8,148 nt of DNA from positions 1-8,148 of the forward strand of contig JAHRWC010000179.1 in NCBI GenBank assembly GCA_019090365.1. The letters run 5' to 3'. The position numbers and the translations under genes were made by a program. Below, in pieces: positions 1 through 6,278 of the stretch. This DNA is from Flavobacteriaceae bacterium (GTDB lineage: Bacteria; Bacteroidota; Bacteroidia; Flavobacteriales; Flavobacteriaceae). Numbering within the stretch: position 1 is the first letter of the stretch; each line of letters opens with the position of its first letter. Below the pieces are notes generated by a model that saw only the letters and a list, made by a program, of their open reading frames with translations, was not told where the DNA came from and did no database searches.

Positions 1-122
1 ATCCAAATGGTTAAAATATTTAATTAAAAAACTAAAAGAATTTATTAAATCATGAATTTTTAGATTTTTTATTGTTCAGATTTTTTTCATAAATTGAAGA
101 AATTAACTAAAACCATCTACAA

Positions 123-1640
123 ATGAAGAGATTAAAATTACCATTATTTTGTATTGCTTTTATGTCTATTTTAAGTTGTACTCAAGACACATTAATTCTA
201 GAAAATGAAAAAGAATCAAATCTAAAAACTACTACTTCACAAGAATTATTAACGATAGTTCAAATTAATTCGATCATTGATCGTCAATTAAAAGACACAG
301 GCAATTTTAGTTGGGATACTGTTTCAGATCAAGTATTATGGAGTGCTACAGTGCATGGAGATAATATTTTAACGATTGGCTATGGAAATGAAGGTGAAAG
401 CTTTCGAACTTCAGAAAACCAACGTCTTTTAAGTTCAAAAAATGAAATTATTCAAGAGGTCTTAGCTTTTGAAGAAACTTCTTTAAAAACTACTTTAATA
501 GAAGATGATGCTATTTTAAATGTAATCGATGTAAAAGTGTCAATCATTGAATCTATTTCAGAATTGAGAAAGAGAACAGATATTCGTTATTTGGAGCCTA
601 ATGGATATTCATATTTTACAAATGATGTATTTCCACAAAACAATCGTTCTTCAAGTGGATGTGGTTTTGGAGGTTCTTCATTAAATACAAATGATTATCG
701 CACCATAGCGCCAAATTCATTAGTAAGTTGGACGTATGACCATCATAATATTGAGCAAGCATGGGCGTATAGTTCTGGTGCAGGTATTACAGTAGGTCTT
801 ATAGATACTGGAGTTTCTTCAAGTCAACCATTATTGGGTTCAAATTTCAATGATGGTTATAGTAATGGACGTAGTATTCAGAAATATGGAACATTTATAG
901 ATTCTGTTTGGCCATGGTCAAGTAATTATGACGGACCTCATGATAAATGTGGTCATGGAACTAGTATGGGATCGACAATAGCTTCACCTAGAAATGATAA
1001 TTATATGCCAGTAGGGGTAGCTTATAATAGTAATTTAATTTCGTATCGTGCTACAGAAGATGTGCTGTTAAATGATTATCATGAAAAAAAAGGTGTTAAA
1101 AATGCATTAAGAGCATTGGCTAGAAAGAGTGAAGTGAAAATTATCTCGATGTCTATTGGCTATCCTTGGTCAATTGGTAATGTTAGAGATGCAGTTAGAT
1201 ATGCTCATGCAAGAGGAAAACTAATCTTTGCAGCAGGAGGAACATCAACTGAAATTACTAATTGGTATCCTGTTATTTTTCCGGCAAGCATGTCTGAAAC
1301 AGTTGCAGTTACTGGAATTACAGATGATGGAACGTATCAACAATGTGATACTTGTCACGATGGAAGTCAAATTGAATTTACCATTGTGATGGAGCGTGAT
1401 AATAATAATAGTCGTACAGGAACCGTATTAGGTTTCTATAACGGAGATACAGATTATGTAGGAGGTTCTTCAGTTGCTACAGCGACAACTGCAGGAATTG
1501 CTGCTTTAGTTTGGGCTAGGCATCCGGGTTGGTCTCGTGATCAAGTATTAAATAAGATGAGACAAAGTTCAGAGTTTTATCCAAATCGTGATGGTTCTAA
1601 AGGATATGGTAATATTGATGCCTTACAAGCAGTACAATAA
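123..1640 (+). CDS. S8 (subtilisin-like) serine peptidase, exported lipoprotein
   Basis: This 505-residue protein is a predicted envelope-anchored serine protease. It starts with a lipoprotein signal peptide (basic KRLK, a hydrophobic stretch, then SILSC), so Cys19 should be lipidated. Residues about 100-165 resemble an I9-type inhibitory propeptide, ending in RYLEPN. The catalytic domain runs from about 205 to 505. The triad is Asp228 in GLIDTG, His278 in GHGTSMG and Ser450 in GGSSVATATTAG, all in the usual order. Two deviations are visible: the oxyanion-hole Asn normally found in AAGN aligns with Gly373 (FAAGGTS), and the usual Pro after the catalytic Ser motif is Ala. Four Cys in the mature part (180, 276, 408, 411) could form disulfides. 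No type IX secretion tail or accessory domain follows, so anchoring by lipid is the likely localisation. No SD precedes the ATG, as is common in Bacteroidota. The substrate is unknown. Family assignment is firm; activity is inferred. Confidence 0.93.
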   Translation: MKRLKLPLFCIAFMSILSCTQDTLILENEKESNLKTTTSQELLTIVQINSIIDRQLKDTGNFSWDTVSDQVLWSATVHGDNILTIGYGNEGESFRTSENQRLLSSKNEIIQEVLAFEETSLKTTLIEDDAILNVIDVKVSIIESISELRKRTDIRYLEPNGYSYFTNDVFPQNNRSSSGCGFGGSSLNTNDYRTIAPNSLVSWTYDHHNIEQAWAYSSGAGITVGLIDTGVSSSQPLLGSNFNDGYSNGRSIQKYGTFIDSVWPWSSNYDGPHDKCGHGTSMGSTIASPRNDNYMPVGVAYNSNLISYRATEDVLLNDYHEKKGVKNALRALARKSEVKIISMSIGYPWSIGNVRDAVRYAHARGKLIFAAGGTSTEITNWYPVIFPASMSETVAVTGITDDGTYQQCDTCHDGSQIEFTIVMERDNNNSRTGTVLGFYNGDTDYVGGSSVATATTAGIAALVWARHPGWSRDQVLNKMRQSSEFYPNRDGSKGYGNIDALQAVQ

Positions 1641-1663
1641 TTGAAATAGAAGTATAGTAAATC

Positions 1664-1703
1664 AAAAGAGCCTGCAAAAATTAATTTTTGCAGGCTCTTT
1701 TTT
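1664..1703. terminator. Bidirectional intrinsic terminator
   Basis: A perfect inverted repeat has arms at 1664-1682 and 1683-1701 with its centre at 1682/1683. The GC-containing core AGAGCCTGC pairs with GCAGGCTCT. The arm ends are AAAA on the left and TTTT, continuing into more T, on the right, so a U-tract follows the hairpin in both directions. It lies between the convergent S8 protease and the minus-strand lipoprotein and should end transcription of both. Confidence 0.9.
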
Positions 1704-1723
1704 GCTGTTGTTACTAATGTTTT

Positions 1724-2668
1724 TTATCCTCTTCCTCTTCTTCCTGAAGATCCTCTACTACTTCCTCCTGTAGATCTTCTAGTGTTAGTTGAAGGGCGTG
1801 AGTAGTTATTTGATCTTCTAGTAGGAGTACTTCTTCTTACTGAATTGTTATTCGATCTTCTATTTGAATTTATGTTAGTACTCTTTCTTCGAGTTGAATT
1901 TTGAGTAGGTCTAGTTGTGCTTTTTGTTCGTCTGTTGACGTTTGGATTAGATCTTCTAGTCGTTGTAGATTTTGAACGTCTTGTTACTTCAGATCTAGAA
2001 TAGTTACCTCTTCTACTAGCAACATTTGATGATCTGCCTCTAGTATTCCTTGAGTAATTTCCAGTATTGTTTCTTCCTCTATTGTAAGCATAACTATTGT
2101 AATGATTGTTGTAGTAATGTCCGTTTCCGTAGTAATAAGGATGATAATATCCTCCCCAATAGCTAGGATATCCCCAACCATAACCTATACCCCAATAGGG
2201 TCTATAATAAGGATAGCCCCAAGAGCTTCCATGCCACCAATAAGGGTTATTCCAGTATCCGTAGCCGTAACCATAATGACCTCCTCCATAAACATTTATA
2301 GATACATTGGATGAATTACTTCCCCAAGATCCATAACCTTCTTCATATTGATTGCTTTTTTCTTCAATAACTACATAGCCATCTTCATCTAATGTTTCAG
2401 AAGTATGGTAAGCATCTATGTCGGTAAATATTGCACCTTCTTCAGTTTCTTCTTCAAGAACTTCAGCGTATGCAGATTCTTTCGATTTAAAATATTGTTT
2501 GTAGTAATTAGATTTATCGTCTTCTGAAGTAGTGTCTTCAGTTGAGTCTATTCTTTCGGTAGTAGTATAACCTTTATTGTGGGTTCCACAGGAGGTTAAA
2601 AGTAATACGAACATTCCGATAATAAATACAGGAATGTAATTTTGGATGGATGAGTAAAAGGTTTTCAT
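1724..2668 (-). CDS. Low-complexity lipoprotein of unknown function (acidic, Gly/Tyr/Trp-rich and Arg-rich blocks)
   Basis: I do not recognise a functional family. The 314-residue product begins with a lipoprotein signal peptide, with a hydrophobic segment ending in LLTSC and lipidation expected at Cys27. The mature protein has three compositional blocks. Residues about 37-110 are acidic (many Glu and Asp). Residues about 108-195 are dominated by Gly, Tyr, Trp, Asn and Pro (for example WGYPYYRPYWG). Residues about 197-314 are basic and rich in Arg, Ser, Asn and Thr, with ten Arg-Arg pairs, ending GRRGRG. The coding frame is supported by the signal peptide, a single uninterrupted frame and the terminator placed just after the stop. 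From memory, proteins of this kind in Flavobacteria are sometimes auto-labelled vitellogenin-like, which would reflect composition rather than homology. An envelope structural or polymer-binding role is possible but is only inference. It is divergent from proS across 100 bases and convergent with the protease. Confidence 0.8.
   Translation of the reverse strand: MKTFYSSIQNYIPVFIIGMFVLLLTSCGTHNKGYTTTERIDSTEDTTSEDDKSNYYKQYFKSKESAYAEVLEEETEEGAIFTDIDAYHTSETLDEDGYVVIEEKSNQYEEGYGSWGSNSSNVSINVYGGGHYGYGYGYWNNPYWWHGSSWGYPYYRPYWGIGYGWGYPSYWGGYYHPYYYGNGHYYNNHYNSYAYNRGRNNTGNYSRNTRGRSSNVASRRGNYSRSEVTRRSKSTTTRRSNPNVNRRTKSTTRPTQNSTRRKSTNINSNRRSNNNSVRRSTPTRRSNNYSRPSTNTRRSTGGSSRGSSGRRGRG
1773..1960. repeat. 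Dispersed GATCTTCTAGT repeats within the lipoprotein gene
   Basis: The 11-mer GATCTTCTAGT occurs at 1773-1783, 1812-1822 and 1950-1960, with a close variant at 1854-1864. Read on the minus strand it encodes Thr-Arg-Arg-Ser, the recurring unit of the Arg-rich tail. The same codons (ACT AGA AGA TC) are reused each time, which suggests expansion by duplication rather than independent choice of residues. Confidence 0.55.
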
Positions 2669-2768
2669 AACAATAGCATTTTAATTGTTGGACATTATAA
2701 AAATAGTTAGTTTTGTCGAGAACTAAAAGTTTATTTATAAAACACAATATTTGTGCCAAATTAAAGCT

Positions 2769-4247
2769 ATGGCTAAGAATTTAACAAAAAGAGACGAAGA
2801 TTATTCAAAATGGTATAACGAACTGGTTATCAAAGCTGATTTAGCTGAGAATTCAGCAGTTAGAGGCTGTATGGTTATTAAGCCATATGGTTATGCTATT
2901 TGGGAAAGAATTCAAGCTGAATTGGATAGAATGTTTAAAGAAACGGGTCATCAAAATGCATATTTTCCGCTTTTTGTACCTAAAAGTCTTTTTGAAGCAG
3001 AAGAAAAAAATGCAGAAGGGTTCGCAAAAGAATGTGCTGTAGTTACACATTATCGTTTACAAAATGATCCAGATAATAAAGGAAAATTAAGAGTAGATCC
3101 AAATGCGAAGTTAGAAGAAGAGTTGGTTGTAAGACCAACTAGTGAAGCTATTATTTGGAATACATTTAAGGGATGGATTCAATCATACCGTGATTTACCT
3201 TTATTGATAAATCAATGGGCAAATGTAGTTCGTTGGGAAATGCGTACACGTTTATTTTTAAGAACTGCTGAATTTTTATGGCAAGAAGGACATACGGCTC
3301 ACGCTACAAAAAAAGAAGCAATAGCAGAAGCAGAACAAATGTTAGAAGTGTATGCAGATTTTGCTGAAAGATATATGGCAATTCCTGTGGTAAAAGGATT
3401 AAAAACTGAAAGTGAGCGTTTTGCTGGAGCTTTAGAAACCTATTGTATTGAAGCATTAATGCAAGACGGAAAAGCATTACAAGCTGGTACTTCTCACTTT
3501 TTAGGTCAGAATTTTGCAAAAGCTTTCGATGTAAAGTTTGCAGCTAAAGATGGAAAGTTAGACCATGTTTGGGCAACTTCTTGGGGAGTTTCAACACGCC
3601 TAATGGGAGCATTAATCATGACGCATAGTGATGATAATGGATTGGTATTACCTCCAAACTTAGCACCTGATCAAGTTGTGATTGTTCCTATATATAGAGG
3701 AGAAGAACAATTAGAGGAAATTAGCGTTGTTGCAAATGAATTAATGAAATCGTTACGTGCTAAAGGAATTAGAGTGAAGTACGATAATAGAGATACGCAT
3801 AAGCCAGGATGGAAGTTTAATGAATATGAATTAAAAGGTGTTCCTGTTCGAATTGCAATTGGACCTAAAGATCTTGAAAAAGGTACTGTAGAGATTGCGA
3901 GAAGAGATACATTCGAAAAACAGTTCATTTCTAGAGAAGATGTAGTTGAAACTGTCGTTGGCTTAATGGATGAGATTCAAGAGAAATTATTCAATAAAGC
4001 GAAGGATTATCGTACTGAAAACACGACTGAAGTAGCTAGTTATGATGAGTTTAAAGAGGTGTTAGAAACAAAAGGAGGCTTTATTTTAGCACATTGGGAT
4101 GGAACGATAGAAACTGAGGATAAAATTAAAAATGAAACTAAAGCTACAATTCGTTGTATTCCTTTAGATGTTAAAGAAGGTGAGGGAACCTGTATGGTTA
4201 CTGGGAAACCTTCAAAAAGTTTAGTGTTATTTGCCAAAGCGTATTAA
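2769..4247 (+). CDS. proS: Prolyl-tRNA synthetase, archaeal/eukaryal type
   Basis: ProRS charges tRNA-Pro with proline in the cytoplasm. This 492-residue protein is a class II synthetase of the short type, without the internal editing insertion of the long bacterial enzyme. Motif 1 lies around residues 32-71. The proline-site motif RPTSE is at 122-126. Motif 2 is [14 protein letters not shown] at 165-178. Motif 3 is around 268-300 with Arg277. The anticodon-binding domain is about 300-405 and the C-terminal domain about 420-492, ending in the characteristic Tyr (AKAY). Only two Cys (463, 475) remain in the C-terminal domain where some homologues bind zinc. I chose the ATG at 2769 because [16 protein letters not shown] matches the family start. 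The frame is open to a TTG at 2751, but that adds six residues with no family support. A possible -7 element, AATATTTG at 2746-2753, lacks a matching -33 box. Confidence 0.97.
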   Translation: MAKNLTKRDEDYSKWYNELVIKADLAENSAVRGCMVIKPYGYAIWERIQAELDRMFKETGHQNAYFPLFVPKSLFEAEEKNAEGFAKECAVVTHYRLQNDPDNKGKLRVDPNAKLEEELVVRPTSEAIIWNTFKGWIQSYRDLPLLINQWANVVRWEMRTRLFLRTAEFLWQEGHTAHATKKEAIAEAEQMLEVYADFAERYMAIPVVKGLKTESERFAGALETYCIEALMQDGKALQAGTSHFLGQNFAKAFDVKFAAKDGKLDHVWATSWGVSTRLMGALIMTHSDDNGLVLPPNLAPDQVVIVPIYRGEEQLEEISVVANELMKSLRAKGIRVKYDNRDTHKPGWKFNEYELKGVPVRIAIGPKDLEKGTVEIARRDTFEKQFISREDVVETVVGLMDEIQEKLFNKAKDYRTENTTEVASYDEFKEVLETKGGFILAHWDGTIETEDKIKNETKATIRCIPLDVKEGEGTCMVTGKPSKSLVLFAKAY

Positions 4248-4273
4248 TTTTTTTTGAAAAAAGTCAATTTACA

Positions 4274-4304
4274 TTTGGAGCATTAAAAAATAGTTGTATT
4301 TTTG
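4274..4304 (+). promoter_or_regulatory. Bacteroidota sigma-A type promoter for tRNA-Glu (and rpsT)
   Basis: The -33 element TTTG is at 4274-4277 and the -7 element TATTTTTG (consensus TAnnTTTG) is at 4297-4304, separated by exactly 19 bases. This matches the known Bacteroidota promoter consensus at every defined position. Transcription should start near 4311, about 14 bases before the tRNA. No transcription terminator with a GC stem is seen between proS and this point, so some read-through from proS is possible. Confidence 0.85.
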
Positions 4305-4324
4305 CATCCGCATTAAAAAACAAT

Positions 4325-4396
4325 GGTCCGTTCGTCTAGGGGTTAGGACGCCAGGTTTTCATCCTGGTAACAGGGGTTCGATTCCCCTACGGACTA
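4325..4396 (+). tRNA. tRNA-Glu (anticodon UUC)
   Basis: A complete cloverleaf can be drawn. The acceptor stem is 4325-4331 with 4389-4395. The D stem is GTC (4334-4336) with GAC (4347-4349). The anticodon stem is CCAGG (4351-4355) with CCTGG (4363-4367), with anticodon TTC at 4358-4360. The T stem is AGGGG (4372-4376) with CCCCT (4384-4388) around loop TTCGATT. The discriminator base is A4396. CCA is not encoded (the next bases are CAAA), so it must be added enzymatically. The first acceptor pair would be G-U. UUC reads both GAA and GAG codons. The rpsT start codon follows 18 bases after the tRNA. Confidence 0.97.
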
Positions 4397-4414
4397 CAAA
4401 AATTTAGAAATAAA

Positions 4415-4666
4415 ATGGCAAATCATAAGTCAGCATTAAAGAGAATTAGAAACAGCGAAGTAAAGCGTTTACGTAACCGTCACCAACATAAAACGGCACG
4501 TAATGCTATGAAGAAACTTATGGAAATGACTGCAAAGAAAGATGCAGAAACATTATTTCCATCTGTAATTTCTATGATTGATAGATTAGCGAAGAGAAAC
4601 ATTATTCACTCTAACAAAGCAGCTAATTTAAAATCAAACATGACTAAGCACGTAGCGTCTCTATAA
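4415..4666 (+). CDS. rpsT: 30S ribosomal protein S20
   Basis: S20 is a small basic protein that binds 16S rRNA early in 30S assembly. The 83-residue product has the typical start MANHKSALKRIR, high Lys/Arg content, a helical-bundle composition and the family's conserved C-terminal segment around HSNKAANLKS (residues 65-74). Its length is normal for the family. The ATG lies 18 bases after tRNA-Glu, leaving no space for a separate promoter outside the tRNA, so it is probably cotranscribed with the tRNA from the promoter at 4274-4304. The spacer is A-rich with no Shine-Dalgarno sequence. Confidence 0.97.
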   Translation: MANHKSALKRIRNSEVKRLRNRHQHKTARNAMKKLMEMTAKKDAETLFPSVISMIDRLAKRNIIHSNKAANLKSNMTKHVASL

Positions 4667-4689
4667 GACTCTTGTTTCTTACAATATTT

Positions 4690-4722
4690 AACTCCTTTAG
4701 GTAATTCTGAAGGAGTTTTTTT
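4690..4722 (+). terminator. Intrinsic terminator after rpsT
   Basis: AACTCCTT at 4690-4697 pairs with AAGGAGTT at 4710-4717. The stem can extend through TAG/CTG with one G-U pair, around the loop GTAATT. It is followed by a run of T to 4722. It lies 23 bases after the rpsT stop and 11 bases before the end of coaD. The opposite direction has only a weak U-tract, so it mainly serves the tRNA-Glu-rpsT unit. Confidence 0.82.
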
Positions 4723-4733
4723 GTGCCTTATAT

Positions 4734-5186
4734 TTAAACGTAAATCCCTTTAGGCACCATTCCTCTATAATCTCCACCATTTCTAATTACATCTCTAACG
4801 ATAGAAGAGGAGATGAATGAAACTTCGGGAGAACATATTAAAAAGACGCTTTCAATACCTGCTAGGGTTTCATTTGCTTGAGCAATAGATTGCTCATAGG
4901 TAAAGTCGGTTGAGTTTCGTAAACCTCTTAGAATGTATTGAGCATTTTCAGATTTGCAAAAATCAACGGTTAAGCCTTTATAGCTTTTAATTTTAATAGT
5001 TGGATCCTCTTTAAATGCAATTTCAAGGTGTTTTATTCTGTCTTCAAGAGAAAACATATATTTTTTATCAGCATTTACTCCAATAGCGATAATAATTTCA
5101 TCAAAAAGAGTTGACCCTCTTTTTATAATATCAACATGTCCTAAGGTAATAGGATCGAACGAACCGGGAAAAACTGCTTTTTTCAT
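4734..5186 (-). CDS. coaD: Phosphopantetheine adenylyltransferase
   Basis: CoaD transfers AMP from ATP to 4'-phosphopantetheine, giving dephospho-CoA, the penultimate step of coenzyme A synthesis, in the cytoplasm. The 150-residue protein shows the nucleotidyltransferase motif GSFDPITLGH at 8-17 with His17, the RGLRNSTDFTYE block at 87-98, and the ISSSIVR motif at 125-131 that contacts ATP phosphates. It is slightly shorter at the C-terminus than the E. coli enzyme (159 residues as I recall), but all core motifs are present. It lies 18 bases downstream of ddl on the same strand with no promoter in between, so the two are probably one operon. The pairing with a cell-wall enzyme is not an obvious functional link. 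Confidence 0.96.
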   Translation of the reverse strand: MKKAVFPGSFDPITLGHVDIIKRGSTLFDEIIIAIGVNADKKYMFSLEDRIKHLEIAFKEDPTIKIKSYKGLTVDFCKSENAQYILRGLRNSTDFTYEQSIAQANETLAGIESVFLICSPEVSFISSSIVRDVIRNGGDYRGMVPKGIYV

Positions 5187-5204
5187 GAGTTAAATGTAAT
5201 CAAT

Positions 5205-6182
5205 TTATTTTAGGACATTTTGTATAAGAATATCAAAAAACTCAGTTAAAGTTAATCCAGAAGCTCTCACTTGTTTTGGAATAATACTTTCTTTTGAAAT
5301 TCCTGGATTGGTATTTATTTCTAAAAAATAAGGAATACCATCCTGAATAATAAACTCGCTTCGAGTAACTCCTGTCATATTTAAAAGCTGATAGATTCTT
5401 TTAATTTCTTTTCGAACCATTTCAGCTTCACTTTCTGGAATTCTAGCAGGAGTGATTTCATCAGACTTACCTAAATATTTTGCTTCATAATCGAAATAAT
5501 CATTTTCTGAAACAATTTCAGTAATAGGCAATACAACAATCTCATCATTCTTATTAAATACACCTACGGAAACTTCAACGCCTTCTATTGCTGTTTCAAT
5601 AATAATTTCAGCATCTTCTTCAAAAGCTTTATGAATTGCTTTGTCTAATTCTTCTTTTTTATACACTTTACTAATTCCGAAACTAGAACCTGCTCGATTT
5701 GGTTTTACAAAACAAGGCATACCGACGGTATTAATAATTTCTTCTTTTGAATAATTTTCACCTTGATTAATATAAAAAGAAGTGGCACATTTAACGCCAA
5801 ACCCTTTTAAAACAGAAAGACAATCTCTTTTGTTGAAACTTAGAGCAGCTTGATAAAAATCAGCACTTGTTTGTGGAATTTCAATTAAAGACAAATACGC
5901 TTGAAGGTAACCATCCTCACCTGGAGTTCCATGAATAGTATTAAAAATCACATCAGGTTTTATCGTTTCGTTTCCGTTAGAAAAACTAAAATCTGCTTTA
6001 TTAACTGGAAATTTTCCTCCATCATTTGTAACATGATTCCAGCCATCTTTTAGCAGGTGAATGGGATAAATAAAATATTTTTGAGGGTCAAGTAATTCAC
6101 AAACCACACTTCCGCTTTGGATTGAAATTTCAAATTCACTAGAATATCCGCCCATAACAACGGCGACATGTTTTTTTATCAT
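5205..6182 (-). CDS. ddl: D-alanine--D-alanine ligase
   Basis: Ddl joins two D-Ala molecules using ATP, making the dipeptide end of the peptidoglycan precursor. The 325-residue ATP-grasp protein has the N-terminal GGYSSEFEIS motif (11-20, Glu16), HGTPGEDG at 84-91, ATP-binding FVKPNRAGSSFG at 158-169 (Lys160), the omega-loop DYEAKY at 231-236, and the metal-binding EINTNPG at 288-294. Tyr at the end of the omega-loop motif (Tyr236) is the residue seen in true D-Ala-D-Ala ligases, where vancomycin-resistance D-Ala-D-Lac ligases have His. Length is normal. It is the first gene of a likely ddl-coaD operon and is divergent from the PASTA protein across 96 bases. A -7 box precedes it. Confidence 0.96.
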   Translation of the reverse strand: MIKKHVAVVMGGYSSEFEISIQSGSVVCELLDPQKYFIYPIHLLKDGWNHVTNDGGKFPVNKADFSFSNGNETIKPDVIFNTIHGTPGEDGYLQAYLSLIEIPQTSADFYQAALSFNKRDCLSVLKGFGVKCATSFYINQGENYSKEEIINTVGMPCFVKPNRAGSSFGISKVYKKEELDKAIHKAFEEDAEIIIETAIEGVEVSVGVFNKNDEIVVLPITEIVSENDYFDYEAKYLGKSDEITPARIPESEAEMVRKEIKRIYQLLNMTGVTRSEFIIQDGIPYFLEINTNPGISKESIIPKQVRASGLTLTEFFDILIQNVLK

Positions 6183-6208
6183 AACAATTTACTAAAAAAG
6201 ACGTTTAA

Positions 6209-6216
6209 CAAAAATA
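6209..6216 (-). promoter_or_regulatory. Probable -7 element of the ddl-coaD promoter
   Basis: Read on the minus strand these bases are TATTTTTG, a full match to the Bacteroidota -7 consensus TAnnTTTG. The box ends 26 bases upstream of the ddl start codon. No TTTG is found at the expected -33 distance (19 bases further upstream), so this is a partial promoter match. Confidence 0.5.
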
Positions 6217-6252
6217 TCATTAATCCTTATAAAGATAGTAATTTAGGTTTCA

Positions 6253-6260
6253 TATTTTTG
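6253..6260 (+). promoter_or_regulatory. Probable -7 element of the PASTA-rluD promoter
   Basis: TATTTTTG is identical to the tRNA-Glu -7 box and to the minus-strand box at 6209-6216. It ends 18 bases before the ATG at 6279, giving an expected short leader of about 10 bases. No TTTG is seen at the standard -33 position. Confidence 0.5.
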
Positions 6261-6278
6261 CCTTATAATAATTAACGT

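Noticed and set aside
1..122. Possible promoter or partial gene before the S8 protease
   Set aside because: The stretch is extremely AT-rich with stops in the frames examined. An approximate ATTG...TAAATTG pair has wrong spacing and an imperfect -7 box, so I do not call it.
1984..2314. Open frames antisense to or within the low-complexity lipoprotein (1984-2181 minus, 2102-2314 plus)
   Set aside because: They are frame shadows of repetitive, low-complexity coding sequence: composition is Ile/Thr- or Ile/Val-biased, and there is no start context or recognisable motif.
2698..2705. Minus-strand TATTTTTA as -7 box of the lipoprotein gene
   Set aside because: It misses the final G of TAnnTTTG and has no TTTG at the right distance; too weak in an AT-rich gap to list.
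2574..2759. Minus-strand open frame across the proS/lipoprotein gap
   Set aside because: It overlaps the signal-peptide region of the lipoprotein in another frame, begins in the divergent promoter region and has no recognisable protein features.
2751..2768. Six-residue upstream extension of proS from a TTG start
   Set aside because: The family start is the ATG at 2769 ([10 protein letters not shown]); the extension begins with TTG and is not supported by homologous N-termini as I know them.
2853..4237. Four minus-strand open frames inside proS
   Set aside because: All are antisense shadows of a strongly conserved gene and show no independent coding signal.
4248..4262. T-run followed by A-run just after proS, possible terminator
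   Set aside because: The only pairing is T6-A6 around almost no loop and there is no GC in the stem; it is not a convincing terminator.
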